Counted from the stretch's first letter, positions 17,078 to 26,557 are shown. The stretch is 64,000 nucleotides of DNA from Sphingomonas sp. Leaf230 (GCF_001421745.1 NZ_LMKW01000009.1:285507-349506), one strand, 5' to 3'. Notes: generated from the sequence alone by a model not told the origin. Made by a program: numbers and translations.

Positions 17078-19123
17078 ATGAAGTCCTTCATCGTCGCCGG
17101 CCTACTCGCCGCAACCGCCATCACCGGCGTCACCGCCGCCATCTCGCAAACCTCCGAACCAACCACTCCCGCAGCCGCCTCCACCGGTGCGCAATACGGG
17201 ACGTTCGGCTTCGACGAGAAGGGCATGGACAAGACCGTCCAGCCCGGCGACGACTTCTACACCTTCGCCAACGGCAACTGGTCCAAGAACACCCCGATCC
17301 CAGCCGACAAGTCGAACTACGGCTCGTTCAATCTCCTGTCCGACCTGTCCGAGACGCGCACCCGCGGCATCCTCGATACCGCCGCCAAGGACCCGAACTC
17401 GAAGATCGGCCGCGCGTACGCGACGTTCCTCGATACCGGCACCATCGAAGGCAAGGGCCTCGCCCCGATCAAGCCGTGGCTCTCCAAGATCGCCGCGCTG
17501 AACGACCGCGCAGGCTATCCCGCCCTCCTCGCCGAAGCCGACCGCGCCGGGATCGGCGGCCCGTTCGGCGGTGGCGTGGGCCAGGACGACAAGCTGCCCG
17601 AGCAATACGCGCTTTCGCTCGGCCAGTCCGGCCTCGGTCTCCCCGACCGGGATTACTATCTCAGCACCGACGCGAAGCTGGTCGAGGCGCGCAACGCCTA
17701 CCGCGCGCACATCGTCAAGATGCTGACCCTCGCCGGCGAACCCAATGCCGAGGCCCGCGCGACCGCGCTGCTCGCGTTCGAGACCGAGATCGCCAAGGTC
17801 AGCTGGACCCGCGTCGATAGCCGCGACGCCACCAAGACGTACAACAAGATGACCGTCGCCGATCTCGCCAAGCGCGCACCAGGCTTCGATTTCGCCGCGT
17901 ATTTCAAGGGCATCGGCACGCCCGTCCCGACCGTCATCGTCGCGCAGCCCTCCGCGATCACCGGCATCGCCAAGCTCGTCTCGACCGCGCCGATCGGCGT
18001 GCTCAAGGACCAGCTGATCCTCCGCTCGCTCGACGGTTACGCCGACGTCCTCCCCAAGGCGTTCGACGCCGAGCAGTTCGCGTTCTACGGCACCGTCCTC
18101 GGCGGCACCCCCGAGCAGGAAGCCCGCTGGAAGCGCGGCGTCCAGTTCACCTCCGGCGCGCTCGATGACGAGGTCAGCAAGCTCTACGTCGCACAGTATT
18201 TCCCGCCCGAGACGAAGGCCGCAGCCGACAAGCTCGTCAAGAACGTGCTCGCCGCGATGGGCCGACGGATCGACAAGCTCGAATGGATGGCGCCCGAGAC
18301 CAAGGTCAAGGCGCACGCCAAGCTCGCCGCCTTCACCCCGAAGATCGGCTATCCCAGTCAGTGGAAGGATTTCTCGGGGCTGACGATCACGTCGGGCGAT
18401 GCATTCGGCAACGAATGGCGCGCGAACGAATGGCAGCACCAGGACAATATCTCCAAGCTCGGCAAGCCCTTGCAGCGCTGGGAATGGGGCATGACGCCGA
18501 TGACGGTGAACGCCTACGCCAATTTCGGCATGGTCGAGATCGTCTTCCCCGCGGCGATCCTGCAGCCGCCGTTCTTCGATCCGAAGGCGGATGACGCGGT
18601 CAATTACGGCGGCATCGGCGCGGTGATCGGTCACGAACTGAGCCATCATTTCGACGACCAGGGCTCGAAGTACGATGCCAAGGGCCAGCTCACCGACTGG
18701 TGGACGGCCAAGGACATCGCCGGCTTCAAGGCGCTCACCGGCAAGCTCGGCGCGCAGTATGACGCGTACGAACCGCTGCCCGGCATGCACGTGAAGGGCC
18801 AGCTGACGATGGGCGAGAACATCGCCGATCTCGCCGGCCTCACTGTCGCGTACGACGCGTACCACACGGCGCTCGGCGGCAAGACCGCGCCGGTCCTCGA
18901 CGGTTTCACCGGCGACCAGCGCTTCTATCTCGGCTGGGCGCAGGTGTGGCGTCGCAACTACCGCGAAGCCAATCTCCGCAACCGCTTGCTGACCGATCCT
19001 CACTCGCCGTCGCAGCAGCGCGCGTGGGTCGTGCGGAATCTCGACCCCTGGTACGCGGCATACAAGCCGACGCCCGGGCAGAAGCTGTACCTGACCCCGG
19101 AACAGCGCGTTCGGATCTGGTAA
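17078..19123 (+). CDS. M13-family zinc metallopeptidase (second of two)
   Basis: 681 aa, a tandem paralogue of the preceding peptidase with the same domain order. It has a signal peptide (MKSFIVAGLLAATAITGVTA), Peptidase_M13_N starting PGDDFYTFANGNWSKNTPIP, the zinc site GHELSHHFDDQGSKYDAKG, ENIADLAGLTVAYDAYH, and the conserved end TPEQRVRIW. ATG 17078 has a GGAGA ribosome site 8 bp upstream; the open frame before it runs through a repeat and is not coding. Both copies keep all zinc ligands, so both are probably active. They may differ in peptide preference. Confidence 0.95.
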   Translation: MKSFIVAGLLAATAITGVTAAISQTSEPTTPAAASTGAQYGTFGFDEKGMDKTVQPGDDFYTFANGNWSKNTPIPADKSNYGSFNLLSDLSETRTRGILDTAAKDPNSKIGRAYATFLDTGTIEGKGLAPIKPWLSKIAALNDRAGYPALLAEADRAGIGGPFGGGVGQDDKLPEQYALSLGQSGLGLPDRDYYLSTDAKLVEARNAYRAHIVKMLTLAGEPNAEARATALLAFETEIAKVSWTRVDSRDATKTYNKMTVADLAKRAPGFDFAAYFKGIGTPVPTVIVAQPSAITGIAKLVSTAPIGVLKDQLILRSLDGYADVLPKAFDAEQFAFYGTVLGGTPEQEARWKRGVQFTSGALDDEVSKLYVAQYFPPETKAAADKLVKNVLAAMGRRIDKLEWMAPETKVKAHAKLAAFTPKIGYPSQWKDFSGLTITSGDAFGNEWRANEWQHQDNISKLGKPLQRWEWGMTPMTVNAYANFGMVEIVFPAAILQPPFFDPKADDAVNYGGIGAVIGHELSHHFDDQGSKYDAKGQLTDWWTAKDIAGFKALTGKLGAQYDAYEPLPGMHVKGQLTMGENIADLAGLTVAYDAYHTALGGKTAPVLDGFTGDQRFYLGWAQVWRRNYREANLRNRLLTDPHSPSQQRAWVVRNLDPWYAAYKPTPGQKLYLTPEQRVRIW

Positions 19124-19207
19124 GGGTTTCCCTCGGATAGCGGGGGGAGCGGAAACTGGGCGCGTCTTTCTGAGGAAAGCGCTCAAGGCAGCCCAGCCCC
19201 CAACGAT

Positions 19208-19312
19208 CCCCCCTCCCTGGCAGGGAGGGGCAGGGGGTGGGTCGGCCGCTTGGGGAGGGCATCGTCCGCCAACGGGCCGACCCACCCCCAACCCCTCCCT
19301 TCCAGGGAGGGG
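19208..19312. repeat. 105-bp element (CCCTCCCTGGCAGGGAGGGG type)
   Basis: Outer hairpins CCCTCCCTGGCAGGGAGGG and CCCTCCCTTCCAGGGAGGGG lie at the ends. The inner arms, GGGGGTGGGTCGGCC and GGCCGACCCACCCCC, are exact inverted repeats. A second copy is at 22495-22598. Confidence 0.9.
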
Positions 19313-19351
19313 AGCAGAAAGACCGCCGACGCAGTTTAGCGGTGACCCCTA

Positions 19352-19430
19352 GTTCCCCCGCGGAGGCGGGGGCCCAGGAGCCACAAGCGCTATCCTCCGT
19401 AACCCTGGACCCCCGCCTCCGCGGGGGAGC
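19352..19430. repeat. 79-bp element (GTTCCCCCGCGGAGGCGGGG type)
   Basis: The arms GTTCCCCCGCGGAGGCGGGG plus GCCCAGG and their near reverse complement flank a ~25-bp spacer. Same family as 30951-31028. Confidence 0.9.
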
Positions 19431-19453
19431 AGAAGGTTGAAGTGTCCTTCTCT

Positions 19454-19559
19454 ACCACCCCGGCGAAGGACGGGGTCCAATTGGGGAACGTTGCTGACGA
19501 CGGACCGCGCTTCGTTACTGTAACCTTCCCAATTGGACCCCGGCCTTCGCCGGGGTGGT
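19454..19559. repeat. 106-bp element (CCCCGGCGAAGGCCGGGG type)
   Basis: ACCACCCCGGCGAAGGACGG...CCAATTGGGG with its inverted partner ending CCGGGGTGGT. The left-arm hairpin has one changed base compared with other copies. Confidence 0.9.
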
Positions 19560-19669
19560 ATGAGAGCTAGTCCGCAAGGGAAGTGCGCGCCTCGCGCCTC
19601 GCGCCTGCGAGACAAGCTCAGTCCCCCCAAACCCACCATCCCGCTTGACGCCTCACCCCGCAACAGCGG

Positions 19670-22057
19670 ATGACCCCCGCGATGGCATCGCTCGCTCTAC
19701 CCACCCCCGCCCGCAACGCAGCACTCGTCGCCATCGCCTCGGCCGTCGCCGCCGCCGCGATCGTGCTCCTGCTCGTCGGTAGCTGGATTGCCGCCGCCGG
19801 TTTCTTCGCCGCCGCCATCATCGTCATCGGCGCGCTGATCGCCTGGCGCCTGCTCAATCCCGTCGCCAGGGATGCGCCGCGCCCGGTCGACTGGGACCTC
19901 ACCCGCACCGTCGCCGAAGCCGGCACCGACGCGCTAGCGATCACCGACCGCGCCGGGCGGCTCGTCTGCGCCAACGACGCCTACGAGGCGCTGTTCGAAG
20001 GTTTTCCGACGCCCCCCGGCCTCCCGCTCGACGAGGCCGGCAACGCAGCACTCGCCGACGCCGGCCGCTCCGCCTGGCGCGACGGCACCGCGCAGGTCGA
20101 GCGCCTCAACGCCCGCAACGTCTGCCTGTCCGCGCAGATCGCGCGCGCCGGCGACGACGCCGACATGCTCGTCTGGCGCTTCGTCACCGCGCAGGAACAC
20201 GACCTCGCCGAGACGCTCGCCGCGCTGCTGACCGGCCCGACCGGAGACCGGCTCGGCGGCAGCGGCATCATGGCCGCGTTGCTCTCCCCCGACGGCCGCG
20301 TCCGCACCGCCAACCGCGTGCTGCGCGCGCGGGCGTGCGGCGACGAATACGATACGATCGAAGGCCGCGACTTCGCTCGGTTCCTCATCACCGACAGCCG
20401 CGGCCTCGTCCGGTTCGAACGCGAGGGCCTCGAAGGCACGCCGCTCCGCGTCCTCCAGATCCCGTTCCTCGACGGCGACGACGCGCCCGTGCTGGTCGCA
20501 CTGCTCGACGAGGAGGAGAACGCACCCGCACTCGGCGCCAGTGCCTCCGCGCACGTCCGCAGCCTCGTCAGCATGATGCCGTTCGGCATGGCGCTGGTCG
20601 ATCGCGACGGCCGCTTCCTCCAGATGAATGACTCCTTCCTGCGCGCGGCCGGTGTCAACGCGGTCGCGCCGCCGCTCTATCCAGGCGACCTCGTCGTCCG
20701 CGAGGACAAGGCCGCGGTCGCCGACGCGATCCGCAAGTTTGCGAACGGCGCGACGCATTCCGCCGACATGGCGGTCCGCCTCAAGGATCACCCCGACGAG
20801 CCGGTCGCACTCACCATCGCCGGTGCGCGCGGATTGGGCGACGCCGCCGTCCTGCTCAGCCTCAAGGACAATAGCGAGGAAAGCCGCCTCAAGCGCGAAG
20901 TGGCGCAGGCCACCAAGATGCAGGCGGTCGGCCAGCTCGCGGGCGGCGTCGCGCATGATTTCAACAACATCCTGACCGCGATCATCGGCCACTGCGACCT
21001 GATGCTGATGCGTCATTCGCCCGGCGACAGCGATTACGACGACATCCAGCAGGTCCGCACCAATTCGAACCGCGCCGCTAGCCTGACCCGCCAACTGCTC
21101 GCCTTCTCGCGCCAGCAGACGCTCCGCCCGCAGATCCTCCAGCTCCCCGACGTCGTCTCGGAGGTGTCCAATCTGCTCAAGCGTTTGATGGGCGAGAACG
21201 TCCGCCTCGACATGACGCACGGCCGCAATCTCGGCCCCGTCCGCGCCGATCCTGGCCAGCTCGAACAGGTCGTCGTCAACCTAGCGGTCAATGCGCGCGA
21301 CGCGATCGTCTCGGCGAACGCGCGGGGCGGCGGCGTGCTGACGATCACGACGCGCGCCGTTCCCGCGTCCGAAGTGCGCGAGATGGCGTCCGACATCCTG
21401 CCGGTCGCCGACTATACGGCGTTGATCGTGCAGGACACCGGCACCGGCATTCCACCCGACGTGTTGCCCAAGATCTTCGAGCCGTTCTTCACCACCAAGG
21501 AATTCGGCAAGGGCACCGGGCTCGGCCTCTCGACCGTCTACGGCATCGTCAAGCAGTCCGGCGGCTACATCTTCGCCGACAGCAAGCCAGGGCAGGGCGC
21601 GACCTTCTCGATGTACCTGCCGGTCCATTCGGCCCCAGCCGCGACTCGCCCTGTGGTCATCAAGCCGACGCCGAAGCCGGTCGACCTGTGGGGCACGGGT
21701 ACGATCCTGCTGGTCGAGGACGAGGACATGGTCCGCGCCGTCGCCGAGCGCGCGCTCACGCGGCAAGGATACACAGTGCTGACCGCGGAAAACGGCGAGA
21801 TCGCGCTCGAAGTGCTGGAGAAACACGGCCGCCCCGACCTGCTTATCAGCGACGTCGTCATGCCGCAGATGGATGGTCCGACGATGGTCCGTCACGCGCG
21901 CGAGAAATTTCCGGACCTGCCGATCCTGTTCATGTCGGGCTACGCCGAGGAGCAGTTGCGCAAGTCGATCGACCTCGACAACGTCGCGTTCCTGCCCAAG
22001 CCGTTCTCGGTGCAGGAATTAGCCGAAGCGGCACGAGACGTGCTGGCCGCGCGCTGA
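19670..22057 (+). CDS. cckA: Cell-cycle hybrid histidine kinase CckA
   Basis: 795 aa. Two hydrophobic segments lie in the first ~65 residues, followed by PAS-like regions (about 75-200 and 295-410). The HisKA block KMQAVGQLAGGVAHDFNNIL carries the phosphorylated histidine near residue 428. The HATPase domain has NLAVNARDAI, DTGTGIPPDVLPKIFEPFFT and GTGLGLSTVYGIVKQSGG, and the C-terminal receiver has ILLVEDEDMVRAVAERAL and LLISDVVMPQMDG. The sequence around SLTRQLLAFSRQQTLRPQ is typical of CckA. In alphaproteobacteria CckA feeds phosphate through ChpT to CtrA to control cell cycle and motility genes; ChpT and CtrA are not in this window. Confidence 0.93.
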   Translation: MTPAMASLALPTPARNAALVAIASAVAAAAIVLLLVGSWIAAAGFFAAAIIVIGALIAWRLLNPVARDAPRPVDWDLTRTVAEAGTDALAITDRAGRLVCANDAYEALFEGFPTPPGLPLDEAGNAALADAGRSAWRDGTAQVERLNARNVCLSAQIARAGDDADMLVWRFVTAQEHDLAETLAALLTGPTGDRLGGSGIMAALLSPDGRVRTANRVLRARACGDEYDTIEGRDFARFLITDSRGLVRFEREGLEGTPLRVLQIPFLDGDDAPVLVALLDEEENAPALGASASAHVRSLVSMMPFGMALVDRDGRFLQMNDSFLRAAGVNAVAPPLYPGDLVVREDKAAVADAIRKFANGATHSADMAVRLKDHPDEPVALTIAGARGLGDAAVLLSLKDNSEESRLKREVAQATKMQAVGQLAGGVAHDFNNILTAIIGHCDLMLMRHSPGDSDYDDIQQVRTNSNRAASLTRQLLAFSRQQTLRPQILQLPDVVSEVSNLLKRLMGENVRLDMTHGRNLGPVRADPGQLEQVVVNLAVNARDAIVSANARGGGVLTITTRAVPASEVREMASDILPVADYTALIVQDTGTGIPPDVLPKIFEPFFTTKEFGKGTGLGLSTVYGIVKQSGGYIFADSKPGQGATFSMYLPVHSAPAATRPVVIKPTPKPVDLWGTGTILLVEDEDMVRAVAERALTRQGYTVLTAENGEIALEVLEKHGRPDLLISDVVMPQMDGPTMVRHAREKFPDLPILFMSGYAEEQLRKSIDLDNVAFLPKPFSVQELAEAARDVLAAR

Positions 22058-22106
22058 CTCGAACAAGATGTTGGCAAGTCGTAACAATCCCGACTATGCG
22101 AGAAAT

Positions 22107-22457
22107 ATGACCGCTACCCAACAGATCCTCATCGTCGAGGACGAACCGTTGATCGCCATGATGCTGGAGGATTTCCTCGAGGTATTGGATAAGGGAGTCG
22201 CAGGCTCGGTCGATACCGTCGCCGACGCGCTCAAGCGGATCGAAGAGGGCGGCGTCGATGGCGCGATCCTCGACGTGAACCTGCGTGGCGGCGAGAAGAG
22301 CACCGCAGTCGCCGAGGCATTGGCGGCCAGAGGCGTCCCCTTTGTGTTCGCCACCGGCGGCGGCGATGACGGCGTCGCGCCAGAATTTCGCGACCGCCCA
22401 CGGTTGCAGAAGCCCTTCACCATGGACGGAGTAGCGAAGGCCCTCGAAGGCCTCTAA
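22107..22457 (+). CDS. Single-domain response regulator
   Basis: 116 aa, a receiver domain alone. It has the acidic pocket in ILIVEDEPLIAMMLEDFL, the phospho-acceptor aspartate in DGAILDVNLRGGEKS, and the conserved lysine in RPRLQKPFTM. There is no output domain, so it probably acts as a phosphate shuttle or by protein contact. It starts ~50 bp after cckA, and co-transcription is likely, but a functional link to CckA is not shown. ATG 22107 is preferred to an upstream in-frame ATG at 22068. Confidence 0.87.
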   Translation: MTATQQILIVEDEPLIAMMLEDFLEVLDKGVAGSVDTVADALKRIEEGGVDGAILDVNLRGGEKSTAVAEALAARGVPFVFATGGGDDGVAPEFRDRPRLQKPFTMDGVAKALEGL

Positions 22458-22792
22458 TCGTCGTAATAGAGTGCCAAACGCTACGCCTTCTACCCCCCTC
22501 CCTGAAAGGGAGGGGCCGGGGGTGGGTAGGCCGTTTGGGCAGGTCAACGTCAGCCAACAAGCCGACCCACCCCCAACCCCTCCCTTCCAGGGAGGGGAGC
22601 GGCCCCACGCAGCCTCGCCATTCCCGAGAAGGCGGGAACCCATATTGGCAGACTCCGGTGTGAAAATCCTCAACGGCTGCCGATTTGGATCCCCGCAAGC
22701 GCGGCGATGACGCAGATGTGAGCGAACCCCCACGCAAAATTCAACGCAACTCTCTTGCGCAAATACCCTCTCTCGCGACATAGGCGTTCGCC
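22458..22792. other. Intergenic gap with one intact and one decayed repeat
   Basis: About 335 bases without a gene. It contains the element at 22495-22598 and a decayed relative of the GCGAAGGCGG family at ~22618-22712 (CATTCCCGAGAAGGCGGGAA at the left, GGATCCCCGCAAGCGCGGCG at the right). The last 80 bases lead into ilvD. Confidence 0.7.
22495..22598. repeat. 104-bp element (CCCTCCCTGAAAGGGAGGGG type)
   Basis: Second copy of the family at 19208-19312, with the same GGGGGTGGGT / ACCCACCCCC inner arms. It lies between the response-regulator gene and ilvD. Confidence 0.9.
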
Positions 22793-24514
22793 ATGACCCG
22801 CACATTCGACAAATCGCGCCTGCCGAGCCGCCACGTCTCCGTCGGCCCAGAACGCGCCCCGCACCGCAGCTACTACTACGCGATGGGCCTCGACGAGGAG
22901 CAGATCGCGCGCCCGTTCGTCGCGCTCGCGTCCGCCGGCAACAACTCCGCGCCCTGCAACACCACGCTTGACGCGCAGGCCGATGCCGCGCAGGCCGGCG
23001 TCATCCAGGGCGGCGGCATGCCGCGCCGGTTCAACACGATCACCGTCACTGACGGCATCGCGATGGGCCATCAGGGCATGAAGGCCTCGCTGGTGAGCCG
23101 CGAAGTCATCGCCGACTCGGTCGAACTCTCGGTCCGCGGCCATTGCTACGACGCACTCGTCGGGTTCGCCGGCTGCGACAAGTCGCTCCCCGGCATGATG
23201 ATGGCGATGCTCCGCCTCAACATCCCGTCGGTGTTCGTCTATGGCGGATCGATCCTGCCCGGCCGCTATCAGGAGCGCGACGTCACCGTCGTCGACGTGT
23301 TCGAGATCGTCGGCAAATACGCCGCCGGCGCGTGCCCGCTCTCCGAAGTCCACGCGATCGAGAAGGTCGCGTGCCCCGGCCACGGTGCGTGCGGCGGCCA
23401 GTACACCGCGAACACGATGGCCTGCGTCGCGGAAGCGATCGGTTTGTCGATTCCGAACAGCAACATGGTGCCCGCACCTTACACCACGCGCGAACAGATC
23501 GCCGTGGCGGCGGGCGCACAGGTCATGGAGTGTCTCGCCGACAATATCCGCCCGCGTGACATCTGCACGCGCGAAGCGTTCATCAACGCCGCGCGCGTCG
23601 TCGCCGCGACCGGTGGCTCGACCAACGCCGCGCTGCATCTGCCCGCGATGGCGTCCGAAGCCGGCATCGAGTTCGACCTGTTCGACGTCGCTGAGATCTT
23701 CAAGACAACGCCTTACATCGCGGACCTCAAACCCGGTGGGAAGTACGTCGCCAAGGACATGTACGAGGCGGGCGGGGTCTACATGCTGATGAAGACGATG
23801 CTCGCGGGCGGGTTCCTCAATGGCGATTGCCTGACGGTGACGGGCAAGTCGCTCGGCGAGAACATCGACCAGGTGACGTGGAACCCCGACCAGAAGGTCA
23901 TCTACGACATCAAGACCCCGCTGACGCCTACGGGCGGAGTGGTCGGCCTGCGCGGCAGCCTCGCCCCCGACGGCGCGATCGTGAAGGTCGCCGGCATGCA
24001 CCGCCTCCAGTTCTCGGGGCCAGCCCGCGTGTTCGACTGCGAGGAAGACACCTTCGCCGCCGTCGAGAACCGCGAGATCAACGAAGGCGAAGTCATCGTC
24101 ATCCGCTACGAAGGCCCCAAGGGCGGCCCCGGCATGCGCGAGATGCTGTCGACCACCGCCGCGCTCTACGGCCTCGGCATGGGCGAGAGCGTCGCGCTGA
24201 TCACCGACGGCCGCTTCTCGGGCGGCACGCGCGGCTTCTGCATCGGCCATGTCGGCCCTGAAGCGGCGGACGGCGGGCCGATCGCGCTGGTCCAGAATGG
24301 TGACATCATCCACATCGACGCGGAGGCCGGGACGATCGACCTCGACGTGCCCGAGGACGTGATGGCCGCGCGACGTGCGGCGTGGGTGCCGCGCGTCAAC
24401 GATTACGGTTCGGGTGCACTCTGGCGCTATGCGAAGACCGTCGGCCCCGCGTACAAGGGTGCCGTCACGCACCCTGGAGCCGCAGCCGAAACCCATGTCT
24501 ACGCGGATATTTGA
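22793..24514 (+). CDS. ilvD: Dihydroxy-acid dehydratase
   Basis: 573 aa. It converts dihydroxy-isovalerate and its isoleucine counterpart to 2-oxo acids in branched-chain amino-acid synthesis. Three cysteines expected to hold the Fe-S cluster are present in [21 protein letters not shown] and [16 protein letters not shown]. Other family blocks are [14 protein letters not shown] and [22 protein letters not shown] near the C-terminus. Length and motif spacing fit the short IlvD class. The 2-oxoisovalerate made here is also the substrate of PanB, encoded at 53052. Confidence 0.93.
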   Translation: MTRTFDKSRLPSRHVSVGPERAPHRSYYYAMGLDEEQIARPFVALASAGNNSAPCNTTLDAQADAAQAGVIQGGGMPRRFNTITVTDGIAMGHQGMKASLVSREVIADSVELSVRGHCYDALVGFAGCDKSLPGMMMAMLRLNIPSVFVYGGSILPGRYQERDVTVVDVFEIVGKYAAGACPLSEVHAIEKVACPGHGACGGQYTANTMACVAEAIGLSIPNSNMVPAPYTTREQIAVAAGAQVMECLADNIRPRDICTREAFINAARVVAATGGSTNAALHLPAMASEAGIEFDLFDVAEIFKTTPYIADLKPGGKYVAKDMYEAGGVYMLMKTMLAGGFLNGDCLTVTGKSLGENIDQVTWNPDQKVIYDIKTPLTPTGGVVGLRGSLAPDGAIVKVAGMHRLQFSGPARVFDCEEDTFAAVENREINEGEVIVIRYEGPKGGPGMREMLSTTAALYGLGMGESVALITDGRFSGGTRGFCIGHVGPEAADGGPIALVQNGDIIHIDAEAGTIDLDVPEDVMAARRAAWVPRVNDYGSGALWRYAKTVGPAYKGAVTHPGAAAETHVYADI

Positions 24515-24569
24515 GCCCACGCGAAAATATGAACTGAGACGAGTGTTTCGGCAAAACCCGCACTCCGCC

Positions 24570-24653
24570 CGTCACCCCGGCGAAAGCTGGGGTATCCCGG
24601 TTGGCGCGCGTCGTGACCCGATCGGGGAGATCACAGTTTTCGCTGGGATGACG
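24570..24653. repeat. 84-bp element (GGCGAAAGCT type), partly decayed
   Basis: The left arm is CGTCACCCCGGCGAAAGCTG and the right arm CAGTTTTCGCTGGGATGACG, a diverged reverse complement. Its right end contains the ATG at 24648 that could start the next gene. Confidence 0.85.
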
Positions 24654-25076
24654 GAAGGCCGCGTGGATGACGGCTTCGGTAGGACATCCAACCGAGTCTT
24701 GTGGCTTGCCCTCCTTTCGCTGCCCCTCGCGGCATGCGGGCCCGGAAAACCGTCCAGCGCACGGGTGGCGGCCGAGCAGGCCAGGGAGTCCGCCGGCGAC
24801 CTCCGCATCCCCTGCGCACGCGGGACTGCGGTATTCCAAACGGTCTGCACGATCGAACAAACCAAGGGTGAGACCGGCCAGATTCTGACGATCCGCCACC
24901 CCGATGGCGCGTTCCGCCGCCTGCTCGTCACAGACGACGGCCGCGGCGTTGTCGCAGCGGACGGGGCGGAGGTCGCGAAGGTCGGCCTGATCGAGGGCAA
25001 TGGTATCGAAGTCGAACTCGGTAGCGACCGTTACCGCCTCCCCGCCACCGTCAAGGGCGCGACCAAGCCGTCATGA
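24648..25076 (+). CDS. Small putative lipoprotein
   Basis: About 142 aa from ATG 24648, or 137 aa from GTG 24663. A short signal sequence with lipobox (RVLWLALLSLPLAACGPG) predicts a lipid-anchored protein. The rest has a compact, probably beta-rich, domain with two cysteines (RIPCARGTAVFQTVCTIEQ) that could form a disulfide. No family is recognised. The ATG lies inside the right arm of a palindromic repeat, so the GTG just after it may be the original start. The stop overlaps the start of nnrE-nnrD by 4 bp (ATGA), suggesting translational coupling. Confidence 0.65.
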   Translation: MTEGRVDDGFGRTSNRVLWLALLSLPLAACGPGKPSSARVAAEQARESAGDLRIPCARGTAVFQTVCTIEQTKGETGQILTIRHPDGAFRRLLVTDDGRGVVAADGAEVAKVGLIEGNGIEVELGSDRYRLPATVKGATKPS

Positions 25077-26557
25077 TCGGCATCGAAGGCCAGCCCGTCC
25101 TGACCGCTGCCGAAATGCGCGCGGCGGAAGATGCGGTAATCGCCACCGGCGTTTCGGTCGAGATGCTGATGGAGCGGGCCGGCACCGCGATCGCGGGCGC
25201 CGTTCGCCGGCTGGCGGGCGCGAACGAAGTCCTGATCCTCTGCGGCCCCGGCAACAACGGCGGCGACGGCTATGTCGCAGCCCGTGTGCTGGCGGAAATG
25301 GGCATTGCGGTGAGGGTCGCGGCGCTGTCGGAGCCCAAGACCGACGCGGCGAAGTCGGCGAGGGCAGGGTGGCTAGGCCCGGTCGAAACGCTGGCGGCGG
25401 CGAAACCCGCTCCAATCCTCGTCGACGCGCTGTTCGGCACGGGCCTCACGCGCCCGCTCGACGCCAGTACAACACCGACCCTCAACCGTTCCCCCGCGGA
25501 CGCGGGGGCCCAGAGTAAGCCGCTGGGTACGCCCCTTAAACTTAGCTGGGCCCCCGCGTCCGCGGGGGAACGGTCTGTGGTCGAGTGTCTCCATTCCCTC
25601 GCGAACGCCGCTCAACTGAGCATCGCGATCGACCTCCCCAGCGGTCTCGCCACCGACTCTGGCAGGGCCCTCAGCACGCCGCCCGTCTTCGACCTCACCC
25701 TCGCGCTCGGCGCGATAAAACCAGCGCACCTCCTCCAACCCGCCGCGCGCTATTGCGGCCAGATCCATCTCCTCGACATTGGCGTTCCCACCGTCAGCCA
25801 AGCTGAGGTTCTCAAAACCCCAAGCCTCCCAACCCCCGGCCCGGACTCGCACAAATACACCAGAGGCATGGTCGCGATCATCGCCGGCACCATGTCCGGC
25901 GCCTCCGACCTCGCAGCCCTGGCCGCGATGCGTGCCGGCGCCGGCTACGTGACCCTGCTTGGCGACAGCGAAGGCCCCCCGCACGCGCTCGTCCGTATGC
26001 CGTTCTCCGACTACGCGCTCGCCAACGAACGCATCGGCGCACTCGTCATCGGCCCAGGCCTTGGTCGCGACGATGCCGCCAAGGCCCGTCTCGAGGCTGC
26101 GCTGACCTCGGGCCACCCACTAATCATCGATGGCGACGCTCTCCGCCTCCTCGACCCCGACCGGATCAAGGCGTTGGACGTCCCGGTCATCCTCACCCCG
26201 CACTCCGGCGAGTTCGATGTGCTCTTTGGCAAATCAAACGCCGACAAAATCACCCGAGCCCGCGAAGCCGCCACCCGCGCCAACGCCATCGTCGTCTTTA
26301 AAGGCGCCGATACCGTCATCGCCGCCCCCGACGGCCGCGTCCGCATCGCGCCGGGCGCCAGCGACTGGCTCTCCACCGCCGGCACTGGCGACGTCCTGGC
26401 CGGCGCGATCGGCGCGATGCTCGCCGCCAGGCTCGATCCGCTCGACGCAGCCTGTGCCGGAGTGTGGCTCCACGGTGACGCTGCCCGCCGATTGGGCGCG
26501 GCTTTCATCGCCGACGACTTGGCGGAAGCGCTTCGGTCCGCCAGAGCGTCACTATGA
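25073..26557 (+). CDS. Bifunctional NAD(P)H-hydrate epimerase / ADP-dependent dehydratase, with in-frame repeat insertion
   Basis: 494 aa, the fused NnrE-NnrD enzyme that repairs hydrated NADH/NADPH. The N-terminal epimerase part has LTAAEMRAAEDA, ILCGPGNNGGDGYVAARVLA and ILVDALFGTGLTRPLD; the C-terminal kinase-like dehydratase has KYTRGMVAIIAGTMSGA, VIGPGLGRD, PVILTPHSGEFD and STAGTGDVLAGAIGAML. Residues ~138-167 (nt 25485-25574) are encoded by a 90-bp palindromic repeat whose length keeps the frame, between the FGTGLTRPLD and AIDLPSGLATDSG blocks. The 4-bp overlaps with both neighbours suggest coupled translation. Confidence 0.92.
   Translation: MIGIEGQPVLTAAEMRAAEDAVIATGVSVEMLMERAGTAIAGAVRRLAGANEVLILCGPGNNGGDGYVAARVLAEMGIAVRVAALSEPKTDAAKSARAGWLGPVETLAAAKPAPILVDALFGTGLTRPLDASTTPTLNRSPADAGAQSKPLGTPLKLSWAPASAGERSVVECLHSLANAAQLSIAIDLPSGLATDSGRALSTPPVFDLTLALGAIKPAHLLQPAARYCGQIHLLDIGVPTVSQAEVLKTPSLPTPGPDSHKYTRGMVAIIAGTMSGASDLAALAAMRAGAGYVTLLGDSEGPPHALVRMPFSDYALANERIGALVIGPGLGRDDAAKARLEAALTSGHPLIIDGDALRLLDPDRIKALDVPVILTPHSGEFDVLFGKSNADKITRAREAATRANAIVVFKGADTVIAAPDGRVRIAPGASDWLSTAGTGDVLAGAIGAMLAARLDPLDAACAGVWLHGDAARRLGAAFIADDLAEALRSARASL
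25485..25574. repeat. 90-bp palindromic element inside nnrE-nnrD coding sequence
   Basis: The arms ACCGTTCCCCCGCGGACGCG plus GGGGCCCAG and their exact reverse complement at 25546-25574 enclose a ~30-bp spacer. Same family as 30951-31028 and 19352-19430. It adds exactly 30 codons without a stop. Confidence 0.92.

Larger units (their letters stand above)
19124..19669. other. Intergenic cluster of three repeat elements before cckA
   Basis: The 546-base gap has no convincing gene. It holds three palindromic elements of three different families back to back (19208-19312, 19352-19430, 19454-19559). The last ~110 bases before cckA are non-repetitive and probably hold its promoter. Confidence 0.8.

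Noticed and set aside
17102..19291. 729-aa open frame on the minus strand
   Set aside because: It is antisense to the second M13 peptidase and its composition is the usual Arg/Gly-rich shadow; it has no recognisable domain.
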